Of a DNA stretch of 64,000 nt, positions 1 through 10,968 are shown piece after piece. The position numbers and the translations under genes are program-made. Every line of letters starts with the position of its first letter. The first letter of the stretch is position 1. Location: positions 3,361,411 to 3,425,410 of the forward strand of contig NC_006370.1 in assembly GCF_000196255.1 (NCBI RefSeq), given 5' to 3'. The stretch comes from Photobacterium profundum SS9. Lineage in GTDB: Bacteria; Pseudomonadota; Gammaproteobacteria; Enterobacterales; Vibrionaceae. Below the pieces are notes generated by a model. The model did not search any database, had not been told where the DNA came from, and saw only the letters and a list, made by a program, of their open reading frames with translations.

Positions 1-1446
<1,446 letters not shown>

Positions 1447-1636
1447 AAGTTCTGTTGGCCGCACTTATAAAAGGCGACCGGCTCAATGATTTTTACTGAT
1501 ATTCTTGTTTCGTTTCTTCTTGCGAAAAAATGAAGCATAAATTGACTGTGTCATCTTGCGATGATTAAGGTCACTCAGTTCATTGATAAATCTTTCGACT
1601 TAACATTTCACGAGTGCCCACACAGATTGCATGGTC

Positions 1637-1652
1637 AAATTGTTAAAGAACA
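1637..1652 (-). promoter_or_regulatory. rrn leader boxA-like antitermination site
   Basis: The minus strand reads TGTTCTTTAACAATTT, close to the boxA core of rrn leaders (TGCTCTTTAACA), about 190 nt upstream of mature 16S. In this family the site loads NusB/NusE to suppress Rho termination in rRNA operons. The following leader down to 1447 would contain the RNase III processing stem. Confidence 0.75.
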
Positions 1653-1702
1653 TACTGACTAGGTTGCTGGCTAAGCGCCGTGCTCCGTGTCAGTGAGGTC
1701 GC

Positions 1703-1730
1703 ATTATAGGGAAGCCAAAACAATCCGCAA
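1703..1730 (-). promoter_or_regulatory. rrn P1-type promoter
   Basis: On the minus strand a -35 TTGCGG (1730-1725) is followed after 16 bp by a perfect -10 TATAAT (1708-1703) and a GC-rich discriminator GCGACC. The 16-bp spacer and the GC discriminator are typical of stringently controlled rRNA P1 promoters. An A/T-rich stretch with A8 and T8 runs (1731-1769) would act as an UP element. The start of transcription is predicted near 1696. The rest of the 1447-1801 gap is rrn leader; I see no gene in it. Confidence 0.85.
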
Positions 1731-1801
1731 GCATTTATTTAAAAAAAACATCCGACTGCTTTTTTTTTAACCAATTAATAAGAGTAAGCTTTTATTTCAT
1801 G

Positions 1802-2797
1802 CTAATTGACGGAATTCGGCTTTGATTGATTCGTTAAAGGGTAATGACACGCATCTGCATGGTCACCAACTTTCGCTACTAATAATGGTTTATCCTCTTT
1901 ACATTTATCTGTCGCATAAGGACAACGTGTATGGAAGTGGCAACCTTTGGGGGGATTGATAGGTGAGGGTAACTCCCCTTTCAACATTATTCGATTTGTA
2001 TTTCTCTTTCGAGGGTCTGCTATTGGAATCGCGGATAATAAAGCTTGTGTATAAGGGTGACGTGGAGAGTTGTATACCTCAAGTGCATTACCCAGCTCTA
2101 CAATTTTGCCCAAGTACATTACGGCCACACGATCAGAAATATGTTTGACGACAGATAAGTCATGCGCAATGAAGATCAACGCTAATTTCATTTCTTGTTG
2201 AAGCTCTAATAATAAATTTAAGATCTGTGCTTGAACAGAGACATCTAATGCTGAGACTGACTCATCACAAATAATGAGCTTGGGTTTTAATGCAACAGCA
2301 CGAGCAATCCCAATACGCTGCCTCTGCCCACCTGAAAACTCATGTGGGTAACGCTCTGCAGCACTTTCAGGTAAACCGACTTTAATTAAAAGCTCTTTGA
2401 CCCATAACTTGCGCTCTACAGGCTTACCAATACCATGAATAATGAAAGGTTCTTCTATTATCATTCCAACGGTATGGCGAGAATTTAAAGATTCAGTGGG
2501 ATCTTGAAAGATAATCTGCATTTCTTGACGCAGTGAACGCATTTCTTTGACTGATAAATGAGTAATGTCACGCCCTTCAAAAAATATCTTTCCAGCCGTT
2601 GGTTCAAACAATTTCAGAATAGAACGTCCCAACGTACTTTTTCCACAGCCCGACTCCCCCACAAGGCCAAGAGTTTCCCCCTGCTTAACAGAAAAACTAA
2701 CACCATCGACAGCATGAATAGTGTAACCCTTGCGAAAGATACCGCCGCCAGAATAGAAGTGCTGTTTAATATTTTCAATGCGTAATAGCTCTGGCAT
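1802..2797 (-). CDS. Peptide ABC transporter ATP-binding protein (DppF/OppF-like)
   Basis: A 331-aa ATPase of the oligopeptide/dipeptide importer family. Walker [10 protein letters not shown] lies at residues 47-55, with a signature FSGGQRQR and Walker B LIICDE further on. The C-terminal oligopeptide extension carries three cysteines ([14 protein letters not shown]). The start is placed at the ATG at 2797, 27 nt inside the longest frame. It has a strong GAGGTG ribosome site, gives the normal family N terminus, and overlaps the stop of the upstream ATPase gene (TAATG), suggesting translational coupling. It is the last gene of the five-gene transporter operon and would form the ATPase heterodimer with its neighbour. 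No convincing terminator lies between its stop and the rrn promoter. Confidence 0.9.
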   Translation of the reverse strand: MPELLRIENIKQHFYSGGGIFRKGYTIHAVDGVSFSVKQGETLGLVGESGCGKSTLGRSILKLFEPTAGKIFFEGRDITHLSVKEMRSLRQEMQIIFQDPTESLNSRHTVGMIIEEPFIIHGIGKPVERKLWVKELLIKVGLPESAAERYPHEFSGGQRQRIGIARAVALKPKLIICDESVSALDVSVQAQILNLLLELQQEMKLALIFIAHDLSVVKHISDRVAVMYLGKIVELGNALEVYNSPRHPYTQALLSAIPIADPRKRNTNRIMLKGELPSPINPPKGCHFHTRCPYATDKCKEDKPLLVAKVGDHADACHYPLTNQSKPNSVN

Positions 2798-3783
2798 TAA
2801 TTCACCTCTTTCCAATGATGACAACTTACTTTGTGTTCACCATCGACTTGCGTCCAGGCAGGCACAGTATTGCGACACTCATCGGTAGCATAAGCGCATC
2901 GAGTACAAAACCGACAACCTGCAGGCATTTCATTTAAATGAGGGACATTACCAGGGATCGTAACTAACATCTGTTTGTGTAACGCACTCAATGTCGGCAT
3001 AGAATTCAACAAACCCTTAGTATAAGGATGCTTAGGTTTCTCAAACAATGTGAATATATCTGCCGTTTCTACCACTCGACCAGCATACATCACAACAACG
3101 TCATCACAGATCTCAGCGACAACACCAAGATCATGAGTGATAAAAATAATAGCCATACCACTTTCACGCTGCAGCTCTCGCATTAGGTCGAGAATCTGAG
3201 CTTGAACTGTTACGTCTAATGCTGTTGTTGGCTCATCACAAATTAAAATATCCGGTTTACATGCCAATGCTATCGCGATCATTACCCGCTGACGCATACC
3301 ACCAGAAAGGTTGTGCGGATATTCCATTACACGTAATTCTGGCGAGGGAATACCCACTTTATCTAACATTTTGATGGCGTATTTTAAGCGATCTTTTTTA
3401 TCGAGATCCTTACGGTGTAATTCAAGCACTTCGCACAATTGTTTTCCAACCGAATGAACAGGGTTTAACGCTGTCATTGGGTCTTGGAATATCATTGAGA
3501 TACAATTCCCTCGTATCTGATAAAGTTTCTCTGGCGGTAAATCCACAACATTTTTGCCTCGGTAGAGGATCTCTCCAGCATATACTCGACCATAAGGGTG
3601 AGGAAGGAGCCCCATAATTGACATTGCTGTCACACTTTTCCCGCAACCAGACTCCCCTACAATTCCTAAGGTTTGCCCTTTTTTTACATTAAAGGTAACA
3701 CCATCAAGTACACGGACAATACCGTCATCAGTTGTAAATTCAGAGCCAAGATTTTTAACTTCAAGTAATACCTCATGGGGCAT
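2797..3783 (-). CDS. Peptide ABC transporter ATP-binding protein (DppD/OppD-like)
   Basis: A 328-aa ATPase. Walker A GESGCGKS is at residues 43-50, the signature LSGGMRQR near 160 and Walker B ILICDEPTTALD near 180. The C-terminal part has the DppD/OppD-type cysteine cluster CRFCTRCAYATDEC; in some family members such cysteines bind an iron-sulfur cluster, which is not demonstrable here. It sits between the solute-binding protein and the second ATPase. Having two separate ATPase genes resembles dpp/opp, whereas the permeases and binding protein look like the Yej system, where E. coli has one fused ATPase. Confidence 0.9.
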   Translation of the reverse strand: MPHEVLLEVKNLGSEFTTDDGIVRVLDGVTFNVKKGQTLGIVGESGCGKSVTAMSIMGLLPHPYGRVYAGEILYRGKNVVDLPPEKLYQIRGNCISMIFQDPMTALNPVHSVGKQLCEVLELHRKDLDKKDRLKYAIKMLDKVGIPSPELRVMEYPHNLSGGMRQRVMIAIALACKPDILICDEPTTALDVTVQAQILDLMRELQRESGMAIIFITHDLGVVAEICDDVVVMYAGRVVETADIFTLFEKPKHPYTKGLLNSMPTLSALHKQMLVTIPGNVPHLNEMPAGCRFCTRCAYATDECRNTVPAWTQVDGEHKVSCHHWKEVN

Positions 3784-3800
3784 ATTACTTCTCCCATGGT

Positions 3801-5627
3801 TTATAACTTATAGGTATCATCGATAATGGTGATGGCATCAAATACCTTTCCTTTCTTCATCGCTGATTTGGTTTCTTTTTTGACGTTTTCATCAATCCAA
3901 AATGTTGATATGCCAATAGGGTCAAACATTGCTTCCGTTAATTTCGTCATTGGTTGGTTTGGCACTTTCAACCAACGCCAGTAACCTTCACGAACATAAG
4001 GCACCATATAACCAGGAATGATGACATTGGCATCGGCTACAACCTGCTGTATTTCTCGAGATATAGCTCTTTTCTTTTCGACATCAAATTCGATACGGTA
4101 TGACATGATTAATTGATCAAGCGCGGGTGAGCTAAAATTCGTAAAATTATTGGTCTGCGCTTTGTTGGCATTATCAGAATGGAAATACTCCCAATATTGA
4201 GGAATATAAGATGTGCCCATATTATGGAAAGACAGCTCATGCTTTTTCTCTAACACATACTTAAACGCAGAAGACCCATCAACTAAGTTCAAGGTTAATT
4301 CCAAACCCGCTTCTTTCGCTTGCTCTTTAAGGTAAGCAACCCTTGGGGTATGTGCTGTCGCTGAGTAGGTTATCGCAAAGGATAATCGCGACCCTTTACT
4401 ATTTACTCTTATGCCATCGGTACCAATTTGTTCAAAACCGGCTTGAGAAAAATATTCCGCCGCTAACGGAGGATCAAATTGATCGGCTTTTATCTCATTA
4501 TTGGTATATTCGCCATGACCAACACCTAAACCATTTGGCTTACGCATATAATCACCACGTAAAACCTTTTCAATCATGCCATCAAAATCGATCGCATGGG
4601 CAACCCCTTTACGTACATTCAAATCATTAAGGTGCGGTTTTGCAGTGTTCATCCATACTCCACCACTGCCCTGAGGTAATTGGTTAAATCCCCAAAACTT
4701 ATTGATGTAGCCTTTCTGATACGGTTTGCTATTTGATTTATCGTGCCACAATGAAGGCATCACTAAACCAAAAGCGTCAAGATCCCCTTTTTCAAAATGC
4801 TTTCGGGCAATGTCTTGGTCGCGAATAACCTTTATATTAATTTTTTCAACGTTATAACGATTTTTATAATATTTATTAGAATATCCCCACCAATCCTTAC
4901 CTACATGCTTAAACCTAATCGACTTACCTTTTTTCACTTTGTCGACGTAGTAAGGCCCTGATGACGGCTCAGCTTTAAAATTATAAAGGCGAACAAAATT
5001 ATCATCGACACCATCATTATTTTTATCGACTTTAGGCTTATAAAAGTGGGCGGGTCTTGGTTGAATATCGTAGAGCGTGGTCATTAAATCTTCTCGGTTT
5101 TTAGGCTGAACCGATTTAATCACAATGGTGTGTTTATCTATCTCAGAAACTGAATCAACTTGCTCTGTATAGTAATTATTATACCAAGGGGCAATAATAT
5201 CTTTTGAACGCATGAGTTGAAGGGCGTATTTAAAGTCATCCACAGTAATGGGCTTGCCATCAGACCATTGCGCTTTCGGGTTTAATCGAAAATAAATACT
5301 TTTATTGTCGTTACCGTAGGCCCACTCATCAGCTAATTCTGGAATCCATTTATAGGTAATAGGATGTCGTCTTACCAAATTAGGACGAGAATCTAATAAC
5401 CACTGCCTAAAACTGCCGTTAGAATCGGGGCCAACAATACGAAATGTCTGAGGGAAGCTTTGTAAATACGTTCGAAACGTACCGCCAAATTGCGCGTTTT
5501 CAGAAGCAAAAATAGGTTCGTCTGCATTTGATATCCATTCAAGATCATTAGGTAGTTGAGCTGCATTGGCAAACATCCCTCCCAACATCGATACCATCGC
5601 CAATATGGATAACTTTATTTTCTTCAT
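3801..5627 (-). CDS. Periplasmic peptide-binding protein, SBP_bac_5 family (YejA-like)
   Basis: A ~608-aa extracellular solute-binding protein. The signal peptide is MKKIKLSILAMVSMLGG to about residue 23, with probable cleavage after FANA. The mature part has the family features of large oligopeptide binders (WSDGKPITVDDFKYAL, RKGVAHAIDFD, and a C-terminal domain with GYMVPYVREGYWRW). The length is close to YejA. The start chosen is the ATG at 5627: the ATG nine bases earlier lies inside the AAGGATG ribosome site. It would deliver peptides to the two permeases encoded just upstream. Exact substrate unknown. Confidence 0.85.
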   Translation of the reverse strand: MKKIKLSILAMVSMLGGMFANAAQLPNDLEWISNADEPIFASENAQFGGTFRTYLQSFPQTFRIVGPDSNGSFRQWLLDSRPNLVRRHPITYKWIPELADEWAYGNDNKSIYFRLNPKAQWSDGKPITVDDFKYALQLMRSKDIIAPWYNNYYTEQVDSVSEIDKHTIVIKSVQPKNREDLMTTLYDIQPRPAHFYKPKVDKNNDGVDDNFVRLYNFKAEPSSGPYYVDKVKKGKSIRFKHVGKDWWGYSNKYYKNRYNVEKINIKVIRDQDIARKHFEKGDLDAFGLVMPSLWHDKSNSKPYQKGYINKFWGFNQLPQGSGGVWMNTAKPHLNDLNVRKGVAHAIDFDGMIEKVLRGDYMRKPNGLGVGHGEYTNNEIKADQFDPPLAAEYFSQAGFEQIGTDGIRVNSKGSRLSFAITYSATAHTPRVAYLKEQAKEAGLELTLNLVDGSSAFKYVLEKKHELSFHNMGTSYIPQYWEYFHSDNANKAQTNNFTNFSSPALDQLIMSYRIEFDVEKKRAISREIQQVVADANVIIPGYMVPYVREGYWRWLKVPNQPMTKLTEAMFDPIGISTFWIDENVKKETKSAMKKGKVFDAITIIDDTYKL

Positions 5628-5655
5628 TATTAACATCCTTGTTTATACGTGAACC

Positions 5656-6699
5656 TTAAATATAGCGCGTATATTTTTTAGGATCGAAAGCTTCACGAAT
5701 GCCTTCACCTATAAATGTCACCATGACGAGTACCATAACAATAGCAGCAACGACTGACGATGCTATCCACGGTGAATCTAAGTTTGATTTTCCTTGTTGC
5801 AGTAAATCACCCCAACTTGGTGTTGGGGGCATTAATCCCAGCCCTAAATAATCTAACGCGGTTAATGCGGTAATGTTTGCCGCAATGGTAAATGGCGCTA
5901 ATGTCACAATCATGACCATGGTATTGGGCAAGATGTGCTTAAACAAAATTCGGAATGTTGATGCACCAAGTGCTCGAGCTGCCATCACATATTCTCGGGC
6001 AGATTCTTTATAAGTCATCGTACGCATGTACCAGGTTATTCCCATCCAACCAAAGAGTACGTTAATAGCGACAAATAAAGAGAACGTAGGGCGAGTAATC
6101 GAAACCAATATCATGATGACATATAAAAAAGGCACCATTGACCACACTTCAATTAAGCGCTGGGCAATCAAATCAAACTTTCCTCCCCAGAAACCCATCG
6201 CACATCCAACAGCAACGCCAATCGCGTATGAACTCACCATCGTCATCAAAGCAAAGCCCATCGCAATTCTAAAGCCATAAACTAAACGCGCTAAAATATC
6301 GCGTCCGATAGTGTCTGTTCCAAGGTAATGTTCATCTTCAAAGCTTGGTGCTGTAGGAGGATAACCACCGCTGAAGTCTTGCTCGTAGGGGTTCCAAGGC
6401 ACTAGCGGTAGCACCACAAAATTATCACTATTTTGTTGCTCAAAAACTTGCTGTAATTCTCGATAATCCGTTTCTTTTAAATACGAAAGACCAAACGTTG
6501 TGCCTTTTCTTACATCACTAATAACCGGGAAATACAAATTACCCTCATATTTCACCACCAACGCCTTACTATTAATAAAGACTTCAGCCACCAGCGATAA
6601 AAGCAACAAGCAAGATAAGATTAAAAAGGATAAATACCCACGCTTTATTTCTTTAAAGCGTTTGATTTTTCTCAGTGTAAGAGGATTCAGTTTCATCAT
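5656..6699 (-). CDS. ABC transporter permease, YejE/DppC-like
   Basis: A 347-aa inner-membrane permease. One N-terminal membrane segment (about residues 22-42) is followed by a ~100-residue periplasmic insert containing the family motif DEHYLGTDTIGRDILARLVYG, then the transmembrane core with the ATPase-contact loop (EYVMAARALGAS) near residue 240. Length and N-terminal insert match YejE. Its ATG directly follows the yejB-like stop codon (TAAATGATG) with GGAG upstream; a second in-frame ATG follows immediately, so the start could be one codon later. Confidence 0.87.
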   Translation of the reverse strand: MMKLNPLTLRKIKRFKEIKRGYLSFLILSCLLLLSLVAEVFINSKALVVKYEGNLYFPVISDVRKGTTFGLSYLKETDYRELQQVFEQQNSDNFVVLPLVPWNPYEQDFSGGYPPTAPSFEDEHYLGTDTIGRDILARLVYGFRIAMGFALMTMVSSYAIGVAVGCAMGFWGGKFDLIAQRLIEVWSMVPFLYVIMILVSITRPTFSLFVAINVLFGWMGITWYMRTMTYKESAREYVMAARALGASTFRILFKHILPNTMVMIVTLAPFTIAANITALTALDYLGLGLMPPTPSWGDLLQQGKSNLDSPWIASSVVAAIVMVLVMVTFIGEGIREAFDPKKYTRYI

Positions 6700-7725
6700 T
6701 TACACTCCAAACTTTACACGAGGATCGGCGATTGCAACGCAAATATCAGAGAGGATATTACCAATCATTAGAAGCACGGCATTAATTGCCACAATCCCCA
6801 TCACAACAGGGTAATCACGTTCAACGATTGATTCATACCCTAGTAATCCAATGCCATCGATATTAAAGATAACTTCGATCAAAAATGATCCGGTCATAAA
6901 GAAAAGCAAAGAGTTACCAAAATGACTCGCGACAGGTATTAAACTATTACGTAAAGCATGTTTACGTACCGCGTCTTTAAAGGGTAAACCTTTGGCTATG
7001 GCTGTACGCACATAATCTGACGATAGGTTTTCCATTAGATTATTTTTCATTGTCATAGTTAAGGTTGCAAAATCCCCTATCAAATAACAAATCAAAGGAA
7101 GCACGGCATGCCACATAACATCTTTAACTTGTTCATAAACCGTTTCGTAATCATCAAAGTCATCATCAACAAATCCTCCCATCGGGAACCATTCCAAGTG
7201 ATAACTAAATAACGTGATCAGTAAAACGCCCACCACATAACCCGGAAGTGCATAGCCAACAAAAATTAAAATGGATGAGCTTGAGTCAAATATCGTTCCA
7301 TGCCGCATGGCTTTGTAGTAACCCAATGGGATCGAAATAAAGTAACTAATAAAAAAAGTCATTCCACCGTAGAATGCTGATACTGGAAAACGTTCGGCTA
7401 TCATTCCCCATACAGGTTCGTAATATCGGGTTGATTCACCAAAGTCTAACGTTAATAGTTTGCCTAGCCATTGGGTATATGCTTCAACGACAGGTTTATC
7501 TAAACCGTAAAAAGCATTCAACTCGGCGATTTGAGTTTCAGAAAGCGCACTGCTTCCGCCAGGGGTAGAAATGGATGCTGCAACATCGCCTTGTGCCTGC
7601 ATACTTGCCAGCATGCGCTCAACAGGTCCACCGGGTACAAACCGAGTAATTGTGAAGATAAGAAGCGTAATACCGAGAAAGGTCGGGATGACTAACATCA
7701 TCCGCCGAAGAAAATATGACAACAT
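6700..7725 (-). CDS. ABC transporter permease, YejB/DppB-like
   Basis: A 341-aa inner-membrane permease, first gene of the operon. The N terminus LRRMMLVIPTFLGITLLIFTI is a membrane segment followed by the FVPGGPVE motif typical of YejB. The C-terminal half has the EAA-type coupling loop (SDYVRTAIAKGLPFKDAVRKHALRNSLIPV) and ends in two membrane helices. An acidic insert (DDDFDDYETVYEQ) sits in a periplasmic loop. It pairs with the next gene to form the pore for peptide (perhaps microcin C-like) uptake. The 15-bp triple repeat lies 40 bp upstream. Confidence 0.87.
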   Translation of the reverse strand: MLSYFLRRMMLVIPTFLGITLLIFTITRFVPGGPVERMLASMQAQGDVAASISTPGGSSALSETQIAELNAFYGLDKPVVEAYTQWLGKLLTLDFGESTRYYEPVWGMIAERFPVSAFYGGMTFFISYFISIPLGYYKAMRHGTIFDSSSSILIFVGYALPGYVVGVLLITLFSYHLEWFPMGGFVDDDFDDYETVYEQVKDVMWHAVLPLICYLIGDFATLTMTMKNNLMENLSSDYVRTAIAKGLPFKDAVRKHALRNSLIPVASHFGNSLLFFMTGSFLIEVIFNIDGIGLLGYESIVERDYPVVMGIVAINAVLLMIGNILSDICVAIADPRVKFGV

Positions 7726-7764
7726 CTATAGACTAACTCCCTGTAAAACGACGATCACTAAGTA

Positions 7765-7809
7765 CCTATATAGAAAGTGCCTATACAGTAAGCACCTATA
7801 TAGAAAGAT
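7765..7809. repeat. 15-bp tandem repeat, three copies
   Basis: Three adjacent 15-mers start at 7765, 7780 and 7795, each beginning CCTATA (CCTATATAGAAAGTG, CCTATACAGTAAGCA, CCTATATAGAAAGAT). They lie in the leader or promoter of the peptide transporter operon, between its first gene and the MITE-like element. Confidence 0.85.
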
Positions 7810-7837
7810 AGCAGGTGAAATTTCTTTCAACGATCTT

Positions 7838-8057
7838 ATACCAATTCCATTAATTATCTGACCATTCAGAATACCACTGGGAGTCGAATTCAAGGATAGT
7901 GTTTGATAGAAGAGTGGTTCCCTTTGGGCGAGTTTAAAATACTTTTATACTGCGTTAATAACTTTCAATTTAGAGCCACTAGATCCTCAATTTATCTCCT
8001 TACCTAAAAGCATTTTAACTCTCGCTGAACTGATCAGATAATTAATGGATTTGGTAT
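7838..8057. mobile_element. MITE-like element 1, 23-bp terminal inverted repeats
   Basis: The left end 7838-7860 (ATACCAATTCCATTAATTAT then CTG) matches the reverse complement of the right end 8035-8057 with a single mismatch. The ~220 bp between them encode nothing. A second, inner inverted pair (CGAGTTTAAAAT near 7930 versus CGAGAGTTAAAAT in reverse near 8020) supports a foldback element. It is flanked by TA-rich sequence, and a TA target duplication is possible. It accounts for most of the 7726-8301 gap; the rest (8060-8245) shows no gene. Confidence 0.7.
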
Positions 8058-8245
8058 TACGTATAATCGTTCTTCCTGAATGGTTACCGTTATTCTTATG
8101 GGTATAAATACAATTGCGTTTTCAATAGCCTCCATTCATATCGGGAAATTGGTTTATATCTAATAGAAAACAAGGCATAACGATATCTTTTACTCAAAAG
8201 TTAGCTATCTCTTAAATTTGAATTAGTTGATTAAAATTTAAGTAC

Positions 8246-8276
8246 AAAAAAGACCGCTAATCTGCGGCCTTTTTTA
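8246..8276 (-). terminator. Rho-independent terminator of gmhB
   Basis: The minus strand forms GGCCGC-AGATTA-GCGGTC followed by TTTTTT, 26 bp after the gmhB stop. A-rich sequence on the other side makes it potentially bidirectional. Confidence 0.85.
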
Positions 8277-8301
8277 TACAAGATGTTCAGCTAAATAATT
8301 A

Positions 8302-8856
8302 TTAGCGTGCAGCTAACCAAGCAGGAACATCAGCAACACTATCAAGCACAACACTTGCTAATGCTTCACCTTGCTCGGTAACAGGCTTGCCAGTACGAAC
8401 CAGTATTTTAGTACCGACATTCGCCGTCGTTGCTGCTGTCATATCATCGGTTTTATCACCGATCATAATTGAGTTATCCATATCTATATCAAACTCTTCA
8501 CATGCAGAAAGCAACATACCCGGTTCAGGTTTGCGACAGTCACAATCTTGTAAATACTCGCCTTTACCCTCTGTTGGGTGATGCGGGCAATAATAAATGC
8601 CGTCAAACTCAACATCATGATCAACGAAGTTCCAATCCATCCACTCCGTTAAGCGGGTAAATTCCGCTTCGGTATACATACCACGTGCAATCCCTGCTTG
8701 ATTCGTTACTAAGATAAGCAAGTAACCCATATCTTTAAGCTTTTTACATGCTTCAAATACACCGTCTATGAATTCAAAATCATCTACTGTATGAACATAG
8801 CCATGATCAACGTTAATCACGCCATCACGATCGATAAAGACTGCTGGATTGGCCAA
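8302..8856 (-). CDS. gmhB: D-glycero-beta-D-manno-heptose-1,7-bisphosphate 7-phosphatase
   Basis: A 184-aa HAD-family phosphatase that removes the 7-phosphate in ADP-heptose synthesis for the lipopolysaccharide core. The catalytic motif DRDGVIN has Asp9 as nucleophile and Asp11 as acid. It has the [10 protein letters not shown] motif, a zinc-binding set (CPHHP and DCDCRKP) characteristic of GmhB, and GDKTDDM for magnesium. The length is close to the ~190 aa of E. coli GmhB. It is transcribed divergently from metN, as in Vibrio, and ends at its own terminator. Confidence 0.95.
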   Translation of the reverse strand: MANPAVFIDRDGVINVDHGYVHTVDDFEFIDGVFEACKKLKDMGYLLILVTNQAGIARGMYTEAEFTRLTEWMDWNFVDHDVEFDGIYYCPHHPTEGKGEYLQDCDCRKPEPGMLLSACEEFDIDMDNSIMIGDKTDDMTAATTANVGTKILVRTGKPVTEQGEALASVVLDSVADVPAWLAAR

Positions 8857-9002
8857 GAGTTAGCCCTCTATAATAGTATTTGCGGCAATATTGCATAATA
8901 AGCAGATTATGGCACGGCTTAGAGTGTGATTCACCTGTTTATCAGATTCTGCGCTACGTGTCTGTCATTCAAGACGCTAGAAAGAGCCTTATTCTTACGT
9001 TT

Positions 9003-9050
9003 AGCCATCTAGCCGTAAAAATAGCCATTGACTTAGCCATCCAGACACCC
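9003..9050 (+). promoter_or_regulatory. Probable MetJ operator (tandem met boxes) upstream of metN
   Basis: Two contiguous pairs of 8-mers related to the met box AGACGTCT are present: AGCCATCT-AGCCGTAA (9003-9018) and AGCCATCC-AGACACCC (9035-9050), plus a single AGCCATTG at 9023. MetJ binds tandem 8-bp boxes. The placement about 105-150 bp upstream of metN, in the gmhB-metN divergent gap, fits methionine repression. The assignment is inferred from spacing and similarity. Confidence 0.6.
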
Positions 9051-9155
9051 TAGCATCATCACAACAGTTTACGATTGAATGTCACATTAAGAACAAAACA
9101 ATTACAATGTAAACACAAACAACAGCATTACTTTTATCTAGATTCAGGATGTTCG

Positions 9156-10190
9156 ATGATAGAAATAAATAGAGTTAATAAAGTGTTCTATCAAGGTGAG
9201 CGAGCGATCAATGCGCTTAGCGATATCAACCTTACTATTGAGCAAGGTACTATCTTTGGTGTTATAGGCTCTTCTGGTGCAGGTAAAAGTACGTTAATTC
9301 GTTGCGTTAACTTGTTGGAGCGCCCTACAAGTGGGCATATCATTGTTGACGGTGTCGACCTAACTCAACTTTCCAATAAAGAGTTATCATTAGCACGCCG
9401 AAAAATTGGCATGATTTTTCAACACTTCAATCTTTTATCATCACGCACTGTTTTCGAAAACGTTGCACTACCGCTAGAGTTAGCTGGCGCATCGAACAAC
9501 GCTATAAAAGAAAAAGTGGATGGCTTGCTAAAACTTGTTGGCCTTTCCGATAAAAATGACACCTACCCTTGTAACTTAAGTGGCGGTCAAAAACAGCGCG
9601 TTGCGATTGCCCGTGCATTAGCGTCAGATCCAAAAGTATTATTATGTGATGAAGCAACAAGTGCGCTTGATCCGGCAACAACACAATCAATTTTAGACCT
9701 ATTACGCGAAATTAACCGCGAATTAAACCTGACTATCTTATTGATCACGCATGAAATGGATGTGGTTAAAGGCATCTGCTCACAAGTTGCCATTATTGGT
9801 GATGGTGAGTTAGTCGAAAAAGGACCTGTTGGTGATATCTTTGCTCACCCTAAAACAGAGCTCGCTCGCAAGTTTATCCGCTCAACATTAGATTTATCCA
9901 TCCCAACTGATTTCCAAGCTCGCATGACGCCAGAAAAAGTAACAGGTAGCTACCCTCTTATTCGTTTAGAGTTTACAGGCGCTTCCGTAAACGCTCCTTT
10001 GATCAGTCAAGTAGCAAGAGAGTTTAATATTGATATCAGTATTTTGAGTTCTGATATGGATTATATCGGTGGTGTTAAGTTTGGCTTAATGTTGGCAGAA
10101 TTATTTGGCACTGAACAAGCAGCAGAGCAAGCTATCGCTTTTTTGCGCGATCATAAAGTGAATGTAGAGGTATTAGGGTATGTTGCTTGA
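9156..10190 (+). CDS. metN: Methionine ABC transporter ATP-binding protein
   Basis: A 344-aa ATPase of the MetNIQ importer. Walker [10 protein letters not shown] is at residues 38-46, signature LSGGQKQR near 140, Walker [13 protein letters not shown] near 160. A C-terminal NIL (methionine-sensing) domain runs from about residue 265 and gives feedback inhibition by intracellular methionine in E. coli. The start is set at the ATG at 9156 ([15 protein letters not shown]), which matches the family N terminus and has AGGA upstream, not at the earlier in-frame ATG 27 codons before. The end overlaps metI by 11 bp. Confidence 0.95.
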   Translation: MIEINRVNKVFYQGERAINALSDINLTIEQGTIFGVIGSSGAGKSTLIRCVNLLERPTSGHIIVDGVDLTQLSNKELSLARRKIGMIFQHFNLLSSRTVFENVALPLELAGASNNAIKEKVDGLLKLVGLSDKNDTYPCNLSGGQKQRVAIARALASDPKVLLCDEATSALDPATTQSILDLLREINRELNLTILLITHEMDVVKGICSQVAIIGDGELVEKGPVGDIFAHPKTELARKFIRSTLDLSIPTDFQARMTPEKVTGSYPLIRLEFTGASVNAPLISQVAREFNIDISILSSDMDYIGGVKFGLMLAELFGTEQAAEQAIAFLRDHKVNVEVLGYVA

Positions 10191-10866
10191 TTCAATGACC
10201 AGTTGGTGGGAAGCCAATGAACGATTAACGTATTTATTGGTTGAAGCGCTAGGTCAAACCTTAACGATGGTATTTGCATCAGGGCTTATTGGTTTTGCAC
10301 TCGGTATTCCGCTAGGTGTTGCTTTACACTTAAGTAAAGAAGGAGGGCAGCTTGAAAACCGCACCTTAAATAAAGCACTGGGTATCGTTGTCAATATTGG
10401 CCGTTCTATCCCTTTTATCATTTTACTTGTCGCTATTATTCCTTTTACTCGCTTTATTGTCGGTAGTTCAATCGGAACGGCAGCTGCAATTGTACCGCTA
10501 ACCGTTGGCGCTATTCCATTTATTGCACGCTTGGTCGAAGGCGCATTACTGGAAGTACCATCAGGCTTAGTGGAAGCAGCACAAGCAATGGGGGCGACAC
10601 CTCAACAAATCGTGACTAAAGTCTTATTGCCAGAAGCATTACCGGGCATTATTAATGCTATAACCATTACGCTAGTCACTCTTGTTAGCTATTCTGCAAT
10701 GGCTGGTACTGTTGGTGGCGGTGGCCTTGGTGATGTGGGGATCCGTTACGGTTACCAACGCTTCGATGGCACCGTTATGATGATAACGGTTGTTATGTTA
10801 GTCATCTTAGTACAACTCATTCAATCGGTTGGTGATCACTTGGTTAAACGTTTTGATCATCGATAA
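10180..10866 (+). CDS. metI: Methionine ABC transporter permease
   Basis: A 228-aa inner-membrane permease with five predicted membrane segments. The coupling loop ([14 protein letters not shown], about residues 128-141) docks on MetN, and the sequence ending [18 protein letters not shown] is typical of MetI. The start at 10180 overlaps the metN stop. An ATG five codons later is an alternative. It is the middle gene of metNIQ. Confidence 0.93.
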   Translation: MLLDSMTSWWEANERLTYLLVEALGQTLTMVFASGLIGFALGIPLGVALHLSKEGGQLENRTLNKALGIVVNIGRSIPFIILLVAIIPFTRFIVGSSIGTAAAIVPLTVGAIPFIARLVEGALLEVPSGLVEAAQAMGATPQQIVTKVLLPEALPGIINAITITLVTLVSYSAMAGTVGGGGLGDVGIRYGYQRFDGTVMMITVVMLVILVQLIQSVGDHLVKRFDHR

Positions 10867-10968
10867 GTAGAGCATTCATTAATACGAAATACTGCATAGC
10901 CATTTCGTGAATCAGTAAAGAAGTCGCTATTAAAAAATCAGGGAATACCCCAGTTAAGGAGAAGTACC

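Noticed and set aside
7571..7861. 96-aa plus-strand frame ending in the MITE-like element
   Set aside because: Antisense to the yejB-like gene and through the 15-bp repeat; no ribosome site or family resemblance.
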